A stretch of 64,000 nucleotides of DNA from UBA10649 sp963842725 (GCA_963842725.1 CAWJHN010000004.1:1984001-2048000), one strand, 5' to 3'; shown: positions 44,371-52,971, counted from the stretch's first letter. Numbers and translations are program-made. Notes: generated from the sequence alone by a model not told the origin.

Positions 44371-44918
44371 GCCGCTCGGCCGCCGCACTGGCAGCCGAGC
44401 AGACCGTGCGGGCGTGGTTGGACTCCTCCGGCCTGGAGTACGAGCCGGGGGGACGCCCGGGGGAGCTGGTGGTCGCCCTGCCCGGGGAGACCAAGCTGTC
44501 CACCACCGCCTCGCTGCTGGTCGGTGACCAGTCGCTGTCGGTGTCGGCCTTCGTCGTGCGCCGACCGGACGAGAACCACGAGGCGTTCTACCGCTGGCTG
44601 CTGGCCCGCAACCTGCGCCTGCCGGGCGTCGCCTTCGCGCTCGACCCTCTGGGGGACGTCTATCTGGTCGGCCGGCTGCCGCTGGCCGCGGTCACCGACG
44701 ACGCCGTCGACCACCTGCTCGGAGCCGTGCTGGCCGCGTCGGACTCCTCGTTCAACGATCTGCTCGTGCTGGGCTTCCTCGAGTCGATGCGCCGGGAATG
44801 GCGCTGGCGGATCGAGCGCGGGGAGTCGACCGCCAACCTGGCCGCCTTCAAGCACCTGCTGGTCGATGCGACCGACGCCACGGAGTCCAGGCCCCGAGGC
44901 GGTGGCGCGGCGGACTAG
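44367..44918 (+). CDS. YbjN domain-containing protein
   Basis: Soluble 183-residue YbjN/T3SS-chaperone-like fold. VRAWLDSSGLEYEPGG, LVVALPGETKLSTTASLLVG and YRWLLARNLRLPGVAFALDP follow the family. ATG 44367 overlaps the mshA stop by four bases, so the two are coupled; the same neighbour occurs in Streptomyces as I recall. Role unknown, possibly chaperone-like. Confidence 0.85.
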   Translation: MSRSAAALAAEQTVRAWLDSSGLEYEPGGRPGELVVALPGETKLSTTASLLVGDQSLSVSAFVVRRPDENHEAFYRWLLARNLRLPGVAFALDPLGDVYLVGRLPLAAVTDDAVDHLLGAVLAASDSSFNDLLVLGFLESMRREWRWRIERGESTANLAAFKHLLVDATDATESRPRGGGAAD

Positions 44919-44921
44919 CCT
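44916..44921 (+). promoter_or_regulatory. Leaderless -10 element of the phosphoglycerate mutase gene
   Basis: TAGCCT overlaps the end of the ybjN gene and lies six bases before ATG 44928. Confidence 0.6.
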
Positions 44922-44927
44922 TGCGCC

Positions 44928-45679
44928 ATGACCTACACCCTCGTGCTGCTGCGCCACGGCGAGAGCGACTGGAACGCCAAGAACCTGTTCACCGGCTGGG
45001 TGGACGTGCCCCTGTCCGACAAGGGCCGGGCCGAGGCCGAGGCCGGGGGGCGGATGCTGGTCGAGGCCGGCGTGCTGCCCGACGTCCTGCACACCTCGCT
45101 GCTGCGCCGCGCGATCACCACGGCGAACATCGCGCTCGACGCGGCCGACCGGCACTGGATCCCGGTGAAGCGCGAACTGGCGGCTCAACGAGCGCCACTA
45201 CGGCGCGCTGCAGGGCAAGAACAAGAAGCAGACGCTGGCCGAGTACGGCGAGGAGCAGTTCATGCTCTGGCGCCGCTCCTACGACACCCCGCCGCCGCCG
45301 ATCGAGGCCGGCAGCGAGTTCAGCCAGGACGGCGACCCGCGCTACGCCGACCTCGGCGCCGACCCTGCCCGCGCACCGAGTGCCTCAAGGACGTCGTCGA
45401 CCCGGATGCTGCCCGTACTGGCACGCGGACGATCGTCCCGGACCTCCAGGCCGGCAAGGACGGTCCTGGTGGCCGCGCACGGCAACTCGCTGCGCGCCCT
45501 GGTCAAGCACCTGGACGGGATCAGCGACGACGACATCGCCGGCCTGAACATCCCGACCGGCATCCCGCTGGTCTACGAGCTGGACGAGGACGCTGGCGCC
45601 GATCACCCGCGGCGGCACCTACCTCGACCCGGCGGCCGCTGCCGCCGCCGCTGCCGCCGTGGCCAACCAGGGCCGCTGA
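44928..45679 (+). pseudogene. gpmA: 2,3-bisphosphoglycerate-dependent phosphoglycerate mutase, eight one-base insertions as read
   Basis: Glycolytic interconversion of 3- and 2-phosphoglycerate through a phospho-His. The N-terminus is intact (LVLLRHGESDWNAKNLFTGW). Downstream blocks alternate between frames: RLNERHYGALQGKNKKQTLA, EEQFMLWRRSYDTPPPPIEA, RTECLKDVV, VLVAAHGNSLRALVKHLDGI and LNIPTGIPLVYELDED. Eight single-base insertions between about 45178 and 45592 explain every change; removing them gives 247 residues, normal for actinobacteria, and the length arithmetic fits. Most insertions lengthen a run of C, G or A by one. Glycolysis needs this enzyme, so error in the sequence is the likeliest cause. 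Confidence 0.9.
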
Positions 45680-45703
45680 GAAGCGGAGATCTCGCGGCCC
45701 CGG

Positions 45704-46351
45704 TCAGACGACGACGCGCTCGCCGGTGACCAGGTAGACCACTCGTCGCGCGACCGAGACCGCGTGGTCGGCGAACCGTTCGTAGTAGCGCCCGCAGAGG
45801 GTCACGTCGACCGCGGCCTCGACCCCGTGGTCCCAGGCGTCGTCCAGGATCACGGAGAACAGCTGGCGGTGCAGGGCGTCCATCGCGTCGTCGTCGGTCT
45901 CCAGCTCGGCGGCGACGGCCAGGTCGCGGCCGGCGATCACGCTGCCGGTCTTGGCCACGATCCGCTCGGCCACCTGGCCCATCTCCAGAACGGTCGAGCG
46001 CAGCTCGGCGGGGATGGCGGAGCGCGGGTGGCGCATCCGGGCCACCTTGGCCACATGCCGGGCCAGGTCGCCCATCCGTTCCAGGTCCGAGCTCATCCGC
46101 AACCCGGTGACGATGGTCCGCAGATCCGTGGCCACCGGCTGCTGCAGGGCGAGCAGGGACAGGGATCGCTCCTCGAACTCGGTCTGCAGGGCGTCGACCT
46201 GCTCGTCGGCGGAGATCACCGATTCGGCCAGCGCAAGGTCACTGTCCAGAAGGGCGATGGTCGATCGGGCGATCGCCGACCCGACGAGGCGGGTCATCTC
46301 GACCAAGAGATCCGACAAGCTCTGCAGCTCATCGTGGAAGTGCTCTCGCAT
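45704..46351 (-). CDS. phoU: Phosphate signalling protein PhoU
   Basis: Two three-helix bundles, 215 residues, that link the Pst transporter to the SenX3 sensor and damp the phosphate response. MREHFHDELQSLSDLLVEMT, SDLERMGDLARHVAKVARM and CGRYYERFADHAVSVARRVV are the family metal-binding signatures (ExxRxxDHA-like). ATG 46351 was chosen; the frame is open much further but only antisense to senX3. It is divergent from senX3 with Pho-box-like repeats between. Confidence 0.93.
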   Translation of the reverse strand: MREHFHDELQSLSDLLVEMTRLVGSAIARSTIALLDSDLALAESVISADEQVDALQTEFEERSLSLLALQQPVATDLRTIVTGLRMSSDLERMGDLARHVAKVARMRHPRSAIPAELRSTVLEMGQVAERIVAKTGSVIAGRDLAVAAELETDDDAMDALHRQLFSVILDDAWDHGVEAAVDVTLCGRYYERFADHAVSVARRVVYLVTGERVVV

Positions 46352-46431
46352 GCCTGCTCCGTCGTCGATGCCGGACTGGTGCCGGTGTTCCTGAGGACTG
46401 GACCGCTCGATGGGCACCGTGTCAGGCAGGT

Positions 46432-46459
46432 GTGAACGGTCACCCCATGCTAGGTGAAC
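46432..46459. promoter_or_regulatory. Candidate Pho box between phoU and senX3
   Basis: GTGAACGGTCA at 46432 and GTGAACGCCGG at 46454 are direct repeats 22 bases apart, two 11-base units, on the pattern of actinobacterial PHO boxes (reverse complement of GTTCACC). It suggests autoregulation by RegX3. Confidence 0.5.
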
Positions 46460-46551
46460 GCCGGTTCCTGGGGGACCGGCCACCTGATGAACGGGATGCG
46501 AAACCACGTCGCCACGGGTGGCCAACCCCTGGCGGGCGCCGATGTTCGCCC

Positions 46552-46557
46552 TACGCT
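46552..46557 (+). promoter_or_regulatory. Leaderless -10 element of senX3
   Basis: TACGCT seven bases before the GTG at 46565. Confidence 0.5.
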
Positions 46558-46564
46558 GAACAGC

Positions 46565-47812
46565 GTGAACCCCTCCTGGACCGTCGCGCTGGCAGGCATC
46601 GTCGGCCTGCTCACCGGCGTCCTGGGCATCCTGGCGTTCCGGCTCAGTGATGCCGAGCGGCTTCGCCTGGCGGCCGCGCCGGTGCCGGATCTGCCCGCGG
46701 GCATCACCGATGTGCTGGCGGTGCTGCGGTCGGCAGCCATCGTGCTGGACGCCGGCGGGGAGATCAGCACGGCGAGCCCGGCCGCCTACGCCTTCGGCCT
46801 GGTCCGCGGACATGACCTGGTGCACGCCGAACTGATCGAGATGGCGGCCGAGACGCGCAGGTTCGGCCTGGTCCGCGAACGCGAGCTGGAGCTGCCGCGG
46901 GGGCCGCTGGGGCGCGCTCGGATCGTGGTCAATGCCCGGGTCGCTCCGCTGGGCTCCGAGTACGTGCTGGTGCTGGTCGACGATCGCACCGAGGCCCGCC
47001 GGGTCGAGGAGGTGCGCCGCGACTTCGTCGCCAACGTGAGTCATGAGCTGAAGACCCCGATCGGGGCCCTCCAGCTGCTGGCCGAGGCGGTGGCGGACGC
47101 CGCGGAGGACCCGGACGCCGTCCGGCACTTCGCGGAACGGATGGAGCGTGAGGCACAGCGGCTGGCGACCCTGGTGCAGGAGATCATCGACCTGTCCCGG
47201 TTGCAGGTGGCCGATGCGCTGCACCCTCCGGAGCCGGTGGTGGTGGACGTCGTGCTGACCGATGCCGTGGACCGGGTGCGCCTGGCGGCGCAGCGCAAGA
47301 ACATCACCGTGACCGCGGGGGGCGACACCGGCGCCGTGGTGTACGGCGACCGGAACCTGTTGGTCACGGCGGTGCGCAACCTGGTCGACAACGCGATCGC
47401 CTATTCGCCCGAGGGAACCCGGGTGGGGGTGGCGGTGCGCCGCAGCGACGGCCTGGTCGAGGTGGCGGTGAAGGACCAGGGGTACGGCATCCCGCGGAGC
47501 GAGCAGGAGCGGATCTTCGAGCGCTTCTACCGGGTCGACCCCGCTCGCTCCCGGGCGACCGGCGGCACCGGCCTGGGACTGAGCATCGTCAAGCACGTCG
47601 CTGCCAACCACGGTGGCGAGGTGACGGTGTGGAGCGAGGAGGGCATCGGCTCGACCTTCACCCTGCGCCTGCCGGACAGCGCCCACGCGGCGGCCACCGC
47701 CGACGGCACGCCGTCCTCTCCGGCCGTCCTCACCGATCCACCGGTCAGCCCCGCCGCGGGGCTGATCGTGCCTGCACAATTGAGTAACGACCCGAAGGGA
47801 GCAACACCGTGA
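46565..47812 (+). CDS. senX3: SenX3-type phosphate sensor histidine kinase
   Basis: Membrane-bound kinase that phosphorylates RegX3 under phosphate limitation. GTG 46565 gives 415 residues. One N-terminal membrane helix (VALAGIVGLLTGVLGILAF) is followed by a PAS-like domain to about 140. The dimerisation helix carries the phospho-acceptor His160 in NVSHELKTPIGALQLLAEAV. The ATPase part shows VRNLVDNAIAYSPEG, VKDQGYGIP, ERFYRVDPARSRATGGTGLG. The stop overlaps regX3 by four bases. Confidence 0.93.
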   Translation: MNPSWTVALAGIVGLLTGVLGILAFRLSDAERLRLAAAPVPDLPAGITDVLAVLRSAAIVLDAGGEISTASPAAYAFGLVRGHDLVHAELIEMAAETRRFGLVRERELELPRGPLGRARIVVNARVAPLGSEYVLVLVDDRTEARRVEEVRRDFVANVSHELKTPIGALQLLAEAVADAAEDPDAVRHFAERMEREAQRLATLVQEIIDLSRLQVADALHPPEPVVVDVVLTDAVDRVRLAAQRKNITVTAGGDTGAVVYGDRNLLVTAVRNLVDNAIAYSPEGTRVGVAVRRSDGLVEVAVKDQGYGIPRSEQERIFERFYRVDPARSRATGGTGLGLSIVKHVAANHGGEVTVWSEEGIGSTFTLRLPDSAHAAATADGTPSSPAVLTDPPVSPAAGLIVPAQLSNDPKGATP

Positions 47813-48489
47813 CCCGCATCCTTGTGGTGGAGGACGAGGAGTCGTTCAGCGACCCGCTGTCCTACCTGCTGCGCAAGGAGGGTTTCGACGTCGCGATCGC
47901 GGACGACGGACCGAGCGCCCTGGCGGAATTCGACCGCACCGGGGCTGACCTGGTGCTGCTCGACCTGATGCTGCCGGGTCTGCCGGGCACCGAGGTCTGT
48001 CGTCAGCTGAGGCTGCGCAGCAACGTCCCGGTGATCATGCTGACCGCCAAGGACAGTGAGATCGACAAGGTGGTCGGGCTCGAGCTCGGCGCCGACGACT
48101 ACGTGACCAAGCCCTACTCCTCGCGCGAACTGGTGGCCCGGATCCGCGCCGTGCTGCGCCGCGGCTCGGAGACCGAGGTGGCACAGAGCGCGACCATCGA
48201 GGCCGGCCCGGTGCGGATGGACGTCGAGCGGCACGTGGTGACCGTGAACGGCGAGCAGGTGCCGCTGCCGCTCAAGGAGTTCGAGCTGCTCGAGCTCCTG
48301 CTGCGCAACACGGGCCGCGTGCTCACCCGGATGCAGCTGATCGACCGGGTCTGGGGCGCCGACTACGTGGGCGACACCAAGACCCTCGACGTTCACGTCA
48401 AGCGGCTGCGGGGCAAGATCGAGCCGGACCCGGCCGCGCCTCGCTACCTGGTCACCGTGCGGGGTCTCGGGTACAAGTACGAGGCCTGA
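47809..48489 (+). CDS. regX3: RegX3-type phosphate response regulator
   Basis: OmpR-family regulator of 226 residues. The receiver has the acidic pair in VVEDEESFSD, the phospho-acceptor Asp52 in VLLDLMLPG and Lys in MLTAKD. The winged helix shows PLPLKEFELLELLLRNTGRV and YVGDTKTLDVHVKRLRGKIE. It is the orthologue of RegX3/PhoP that activates pst and related genes. Translation is coupled to senX3. Confidence 0.94.
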   Translation: MTRILVVEDEESFSDPLSYLLRKEGFDVAIADDGPSALAEFDRTGADLVLLDLMLPGLPGTEVCRQLRLRSNVPVIMLTAKDSEIDKVVGLELGADDYVTKPYSSRELVARIRAVLRRGSETEVAQSATIEAGPVRMDVERHVVTVNGEQVPLPLKEFELLELLLRNTGRVLTRMQLIDRVWGADYVGDTKTLDVHVKRLRGKIEPDPAAPRYLVTVRGLGYKYEA

Positions 48490-48523
48490 GCCGCGCGGCC
48501 CGGGCAGCCGTCACAGGTGATCG

Positions 48524-48550
48524 CCGGGCCCGGAGTGTCGCCGGGCCCGG
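48524..48550. terminator. Hairpin between regX3 and the lipoprotein gene
   Basis: CCGGGCCCGG occurs twice (48524-48533, 48541-48550). Each copy is itself palindromic and together they form a 10-base stem. Its position between two converging genes suits a bidirectional terminator. Confidence 0.65.
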
Positions 48551-48558
48551 GAGGTGCC

Positions 48559-49083
48559 TCAGGCGCTGGGAGCCAGACTGGCGTAGGCGCCCTCGGCGGC
48601 GAGCACCGGGAGGTCGAGCATCTGGCCCCCGGCAGCGGTGTCCGCCTTCAGCTTGATCACCGTGCCCGCGTCGGTCGGCATCGAGGCCAGGGAGACCGGG
48701 GTGCCTGCGGGACCGATCTGCATCAGTTCGCCAGGCTTGACGGTGATGCTGCCGGTGCCCACCGGGGACTGCCCGGCGGCATCGAGCACCGTGAACTTGA
48801 CCTCCACGTCCTTGGTGCCCTGGTTCACGACCGCGCCGATGAGCGCTCCGGGACTGCCCTTCTTGGTGCCGACGACCAGGAAGTTGCGCAACTGGACGGC
48901 GACACCCGCTGCCGGGTCCTCGATCGAACCGTTCACCCCGTCGGAGGCGGCGTACGTCGTGGCCGTGGCGACCGGGTTCATGGCCGAGCAACCGGCCAGG
49001 GCCGGGCTGGCCAGCAACGCCGTTGCCGAGAGCAGAACACCCAGCCGAGTCACGCGCCCCAGACCACTGCCGCTGTGCTTCAC
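48559..49083 (-). CDS. Small secreted lipoprotein, unknown
   Basis: GTG 49083 has AAAGGAAA about seven bases upstream; 174 residues. A basic start and hydrophobic stretch lead to the lipobox LAGC. The mature part is predicted all-beta (VQLRNFLVVGTKKGSPGALI, VEVKFTVLDAAGQSPVGTGS), like DUF461/copper-chaperone-like lipoproteins of actinobacteria, but lacks the Met/His ligands of a copper site. Function unknown. It converges with regX3. Confidence 0.7.
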   Translation of the reverse strand: MKHSGSGLGRVTRLGVLLSATALLASPALAGCSAMNPVATATTYAASDGVNGSIEDPAAGVAVQLRNFLVVGTKKGSPGALIGAVVNQGTKDVEVKFTVLDAAGQSPVGTGSITVKPGELMQIGPAGTPVSLASMPTDAGTVIKLKADTAAGGQMLDLPVLAAEGAYASLAPSA

Positions 49084-49441
49084 GTCCGGTTTCCTTTCCG
49101 AGGTGCAGGCTGGGACCCTCACCAACAGGTCGCGCCGCGAAGCCTACCCGCTCGCGCTCGCGCACAGGCGTGCTGTTCGCTACACGGCTCCGGGGTGTCG
49201 CCCAGCGGCTCCGGCGTGCGCTGAGTGACGGGGGCCGGACGTCTGCGGAGCAGGGGCTGAGCGACGTAGAAAGGCCCGTCCGATGGGGGTGTCGGCAGGC
49301 TGCCCAGCATGCTCGGCCAGGCTTTGTCAAGCGGCGGTTCTACCCTCGTGTGCCCTCTGACCTGCGCAAACGCTGTCGGTCCCGGTGCCGGGGCCCAGTT
49401 CGCGTGGTAGGATCGGTATCTGGGAAAGGGGAAAATCACAC
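49084..49441 (+). promoter_or_regulatory. carD upstream region with -10 element
   Basis: No gene is visible in these 358 bases. TAGGAT at 49408-49413 is a good -10 for carD and gives a leader of about 20-25 bases ending in AAAGGGGAAAA before the ATG. The lipoprotein gene on the other strand must also start here. Confidence 0.55.
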
Positions 49442-49936
49442 ATGGCTTTCCAGGTCGGCGAGACGGTCGTGCACCCGCAGCACGGAGCGGCACAAATCGT
49501 AAAGACTGAGGTTCGGGTCATCATGGGTGAGGAGCGGCAGTACCTCGTCCTCCGGCCCACAGAGAAAGTCACCCAGAGCGATCTGACCATCAAGGTCCCC
49601 GCCCAGAACGTCGAGCTGGTGGGCCTTCGTGATGTGGTCGGTCAAGAAGGTCTCGACCGCATGTTCGAGGTGCTTCGCGCGGCGTACGCCGAGGAGCCGA
49701 CCAACTGGTCGCGGCGCTACAAGGCCAACCTCGAGAAGCTGCACTCCGGTGACGTGATCAAGGTCGCCGAGGTCGTGCGCGATCTGACCCGTCGGGACCA
49801 GGGTCGTGGCCTGTCCACCGGTGAGAAGCAGATGCTCGGTCGTGCCCGCACGATCCTTGTGTCGGAGCTTGCACTTGCCGAACAGACCAATGAGGACAAG
49901 GCGGCGGCCATCCTCGACGAGGTTCTCGCCTCCTGA
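49442..49936 (+). CDS. carD: CarD family transcription factor
   Basis: Essential actinobacterial protein that binds RNA polymerase beta through its Tudor-like N-terminus and stabilises open complexes at rRNA and other promoters. The 164-residue product starts MAFQVGETVVHPQHGAAQIV. The C-terminal helical domain includes NWSRRYKANLEKLHSGDVIK, DLTRRDQGRGLSTGEKQML and the promoter-wedge Trp (W in TNWSRR). Length and sequence are typical. Confidence 0.96.
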   Translation: MAFQVGETVVHPQHGAAQIVKTEVRVIMGEERQYLVLRPTEKVTQSDLTIKVPAQNVELVGLRDVVGQEGLDRMFEVLRAAYAEEPTNWSRRYKANLEKLHSGDVIKVAEVVRDLTRRDQGRGLSTGEKQMLGRARTILVSELALAEQTNEDKAAAILDEVLAS

Positions 49937-49975
49937 CCGAACCGGCCGCCGAGGTTCCCTCGGAGGGGTCGGGAC

Positions 49976-51133
49976 GTGCTCAGACGGGGTTACACACCCC
50001 CGGCGGTGGTCGAGGTGCTGCGCTTCTGCGTGGTCGCTTTCCTCGCCGGGATCGGGTTCCAGGTCGCCCGCGGTTTCAGCGACGGGGAACGGGTGGTCGG
50101 GGTCTTCGACGCCCCGGCGCTGGGGGTCGTGCTCGGCGCGGCGTCGGGCTATGTGCTCGGCGGGGTCGTCGCACGGCTGACCTTCCGCACGGTCACCCGC
50201 ACCGAGAAGGCGCTGGCCGGTCGGTCGGTCGAGCAGATGCTCGCCGGCCTGACCGGTGCCGTTGCCGGGGTGCTGGTCTCGGCGGCGCTGTCCTGGCCCG
50301 TCCTGCTGGTCGCCTCCACGCCGCTCACGGCGCCGCTGTTCCTGTTCGTCGTGGTGACGATCGGCAGCCTGGGCTATCGCGTGGGCCTGTCGCGGCGCGA
50401 CGGCGTGCTCTCGATGCTCGGAGGCAGCGGCCGGCTTGAGGTGCTGCGCCCCTCGGCCTCGTCCCTGCCCAAGATCGTCGACACCTCGGTGGCGATCGAC
50501 GGCAGGATCGTCGACGTCGTCCGCTCGGGCTTCCTGCACGGCACGCTGCTGGTGCCCGAGCCAGTGCTCGGGGAGCTGCAGGCCTTCGCCGACAGCGCCG
50601 ACGATCAGCGCCGGGCCAAGGGCCGGCGCGGGCTGGACACGCTGGAGACCCTGCGCCAGGAGCGTGGGGTCGACCTCGAGGTGATCGGCGACGAGGCGCC
50701 CGAGACGGCCGAGGTCGACGCCAAGCTGGTGCACATGTGCACCGGGCGGCGGGCTGCGCTGCTCACCCTGGACACCAACCTGGCCCGGGTCGCCTCGGTC
50801 GCCGGCTGCCGGGTGCTCAACCTGCATGCCCTGGCCCTCGCGCTGCGGCCGCCGGTGCTCGCCGGCGAGCGGATCACCGTGCTGGTCACCCGGCCCGGCA
50901 AGGACCCCGGTCAAGGGGTCGGCTACCTCGACGACGGCACGATGGTCGTGGTGGAGCGGGGCAAGGACAGGATCGGCCACGAGGTGGAGATCACCGTGAC
51001 CAGCGTTCTGGTCACGGCCAACGGCCGGATGGTGTTCGCCAAGCCGCTCGAGGTGGAGGGGCACCCTCCGCGTCAGCGCACGGCCGAGATCACCGCTCGG
51101 ATCGCCGCCGCCGGGAGCACGCGCCCGGAGTAG
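49976..51133 (+). CDS. PIN-TRAM membrane protein (YacL type)
   Basis: A 385-residue protein with four N-terminal membrane helices (from VLRFCVVAFLAGIGFQVARG) followed by a PIN nuclease domain near 165-290 (IVDTSVAIDGRIVDVVRSGF, ALLTLDTNLARVASVAGCRV) and a TRAM RNA-binding domain (ITVLVTRPGKDPGQGVGYLD). The acidic PIN residues are present, so RNase activity is plausible. The same gene is found beside carD and ispD in other actinobacteria and firmicutes. RNA target unknown. Confidence 0.85.
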   Translation: MLRRGYTPPAVVEVLRFCVVAFLAGIGFQVARGFSDGERVVGVFDAPALGVVLGAASGYVLGGVVARLTFRTVTRTEKALAGRSVEQMLAGLTGAVAGVLVSAALSWPVLLVASTPLTAPLFLFVVVTIGSLGYRVGLSRRDGVLSMLGGSGRLEVLRPSASSLPKIVDTSVAIDGRIVDVVRSGFLHGTLLVPEPVLGELQAFADSADDQRRAKGRRGLDTLETLRQERGVDLEVIGDEAPETAEVDAKLVHMCTGRRAALLTLDTNLARVASVAGCRVLNLHALALALRPPVLAGERITVLVTRPGKDPGQGVGYLDDGTMVVVERGKDRIGHEVEITVTSVLVTANGRMVFAKPLEVEGHPPRQRTAEITARIAAAGSTRPE

Positions 51134-51145
51134 CCTCAGGCCTCG

Positions 51146-51784
51146 ATGACCGAGGTGCTGGCCGTGGTGCTGCTCGACCCGGAGGATGCCACCGACCCCA
51201 CGGGCCGGGCGGCACGCCGTCGGCTGGGCGGGGTGGCCCTGGCCGATCGCGCGGTCCATCTGCTCAGTGAGGCACTGCCCGGCAGCCAGGTGATCACCTC
51301 TGTGCTGGAGCGAGACCTGGCCACCCTGATCGACCCGGTGGAGATCCAGTCGGTACTTCTCTACGACCCGGCCTACCCCTTCGTTCCGGCCGAGTGGTTC
51401 GCTGCTGTCTGCCGCGTCGTGGACCCGATCGCGGGCACCGAGGTGGCAGCTGTCGCCGTCACCGAGGTCACCGACACCCTCAAGCGCGTCGACGACGCCG
51501 GACGGGTGGAGGCGACCGTGGACCGACAGGCCCACCGGGGGCTGATCGGCCTGCTGGCGGTCACCCCGGCGGTTCTGGGCGCCGTGCTGTCGAGCAGTTG
51601 GCAGGACGGCGGTCAGCTGGTCGACCTGGTGGCCGCCCTGGACCGGATCGTCGGCGTCGGGCAGGTGCAGCTGACCGGCCGGGGCAGCGTCAGCTGCCGG
51701 GTGACTGACGACGACTCGCTGGCCTACGCCGAAGCGGTCCTGGCCGCGAGCAGCCGCTCGGCAACCACCACGTCGTCCGGGTAG
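51146..51784 (+). CDS. Degenerate IspD-like nucleotidyltransferase
   Basis: A 212-residue protein that follows the IspD fold pattern but lacks its catalytic loop. The segment VTDTLKRVDDAGRVEATVDR matches the IspD VTDT-KRV block, and SVLLYDPAYPFVPAEWFAAV corresponds to the IspD HDGARP region. The N-terminal glycine-rich GxGxRxG...K is replaced by VVLLDPEDATDPTGRAARRR. It should not bind CTP normally. Its 3' end overlaps the true ispD by 61 bases on the opposite strand. It may be a regulatory or structural paralogue; conservation elsewhere is untested. Confidence 0.65.
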   Translation: MTEVLAVVLLDPEDATDPTGRAARRRLGGVALADRAVHLLSEALPGSQVITSVLERDLATLIDPVEIQSVLLYDPAYPFVPAEWFAAVCRVVDPIAGTEVAAVAVTEVTDTLKRVDDAGRVEATVDRQAHRGLIGLLAVTPAVLGAVLSSSWQDGGQLVDLVAALDRIVGVGQVQLTGRGSVSCRVTDDDSLAYAEAVLAASSRSATTTSSG

Positions 51785-52437
51785 GTCACTTTCAGATTCG
51801 CTGCCGAGCCGGGCACCGTCCGGACGTTCAGGTCGCTGTACGCCTCGATCACCGACCCGGTGTCGGTGCCCTGGAACGCCTCGTCGGCCGCCGCGGCGTA
51901 GGCCGCGAGCAGGGCCGGGGCGCGGAAGGCCTGCGGGGTCTGCACCCGTACCAGCCGGGCGCCGGGCGGTGGCAGCAGCGGACCGGCCGGAACCGCCGGG
52001 ATCGCCCCGCCGTACGCCGCGGCCGCTCGGATCACCTCGGCGAACAGTGCCTCCGGAGCCAGTGGCCGTGCCCCGTCGTGGATCACGACCACGTCGACCT
52101 CGCCCGACCGGATCGCCGGGGTCAGGTGGGCCAGGGCCGCCTCCTCCGAGCCGTGCCGGGTGGAGCCGCCGACGACCACCTCGACCCGGTGCCGCACGGG
52201 GTGATCGCGCAGCATCGTCGCTGCGGCGTCGGCGTCCTCGGGCCGGACCACCAGAACCAGCCGGCGCACCCCGGGCGCCCGGTCGGCCGCCCGCAACGAC
52301 CAGGCGAGTACCGGGCGGCCGGACAGCGGCAGGTAGACCTTGTTCACGGCCACTCCGTCGCGCTGGGCTCCCAGCCGCGAGCCGCTGCCCCCGGCGAGCA
52401 CGACGACGGCGGCGCGGACGGGTGTTTCGGGGGTCAC
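51724..52437 (-). CDS. ispD: 2-C-methyl-D-erythritol 4-phosphate cytidylyltransferase
   Basis: Third step of the MEP isoprenoid pathway, coupling MEP to CTP. GTG 52437 gives 237 residues with AAVVVLAGGSGSRLGAQRDG at once, then VNKVYLPLSGRPVLAWSLRA, VVVIHDGARPLAPEAL and VQTPQAF. The VTDT block is atypical here (IPAVPAGPLLPP), where other IspDs have PVTDT-K, and should be checked for activity. The longer open frame upstream is antisense to ispF and rejected. A -10 hexamer seven bases before the GTG predicts a leaderless message. Confidence 0.88.
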   Translation of the reverse strand: MTPETPVRAAVVVLAGGSGSRLGAQRDGVAVNKVYLPLSGRPVLAWSLRAADRAPGVRRLVLVVRPEDADAAATMLRDHPVRHRVEVVVGGSTRHGSEEAALAHLTPAIRSGEVDVVVIHDGARPLAPEALFAEVIRAAAAYGGAIPAVPAGPLLPPPGARLVRVQTPQAFRAPALLAAYAAAADEAFQGTDTGSVIEAYSDLNVRTVPGSAANLKVTYPDDVVVAERLLAARTASA

Positions 52438-52444
52438 CTGCCGC

Positions 52445-52454
52445 ACCCTACGGT
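52445..52454. promoter_or_regulatory. Overlapping divergent -10 elements for ispD and ispF
   Basis: TAGGGT on the minus strand (52450-52445) lies seven bases before the ispD GTG, and TACGGT on the plus strand (52449-52454) lies six bases before the ispF GTG. The two hexamers share two bases and both predict leaderless transcripts. Confidence 0.6.
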
Positions 52455-52460
52455 GGGCGG

Positions 52461-52971
52461 GTGAGCCTGCAGCCACCTCGCACCGGGATCGGTGTCGACG
52501 TCCATCGCTTCGCCGACCCGCAGTCGAGCGCCGGGGCGGCCCGCCCGATGCGGATGGCCGGGCTGGACTGGCCCGGTGAGACCGGGCTCGAGGGGCACTC
52601 GGACGCCGACGTCGCCGCCCACGCCTGCTGCGATGCCGTGCTCTCGGCGGCCGGGCTGGGCGATCTCGGCTCGAACTTCGGCACCTCACGCCCGGAGTGG
52701 GCCGGCGCCTCCGGCGCGGCCCTGCTGGCCGAGTCCGCCCGCCGGGCGCGGGCCGCGGGCTACGTGATCGGCAACGTGGCGGTGCAGGTGATCGGCAACC
52801 GGCCCCGCGTCGGCACCCGGCGGGAGGAGGCCCAGGCGGCGTTGTCGCAGGCGTGCGGCGCCCCGGTCACGGTGTCGGCGACGACCACCGACGGGCTCGG
52901 GCTGACCGGGCGCGGTGAGGGCGTGGCCGCGATCGCCACCGCGCTGCTGGTGCCCGTCGCGGCGGCCACCG

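Noticed and set aside
45170..45600. Programmed +1 frameshifting as explanation for the gpm, mshA and ppk breaks
   Set aside because: There is no common slippery codon or stop at the sites, deletions also occur, and densities of one per 50-150 bases would be far outside known programmed events; local sequence error is simpler.
46352..47779. Upstream extension of the phoU frame on the minus strand
   Set aside because: PhoU homology begins at 46351; the rest is antisense to senX3 and low-complexity.
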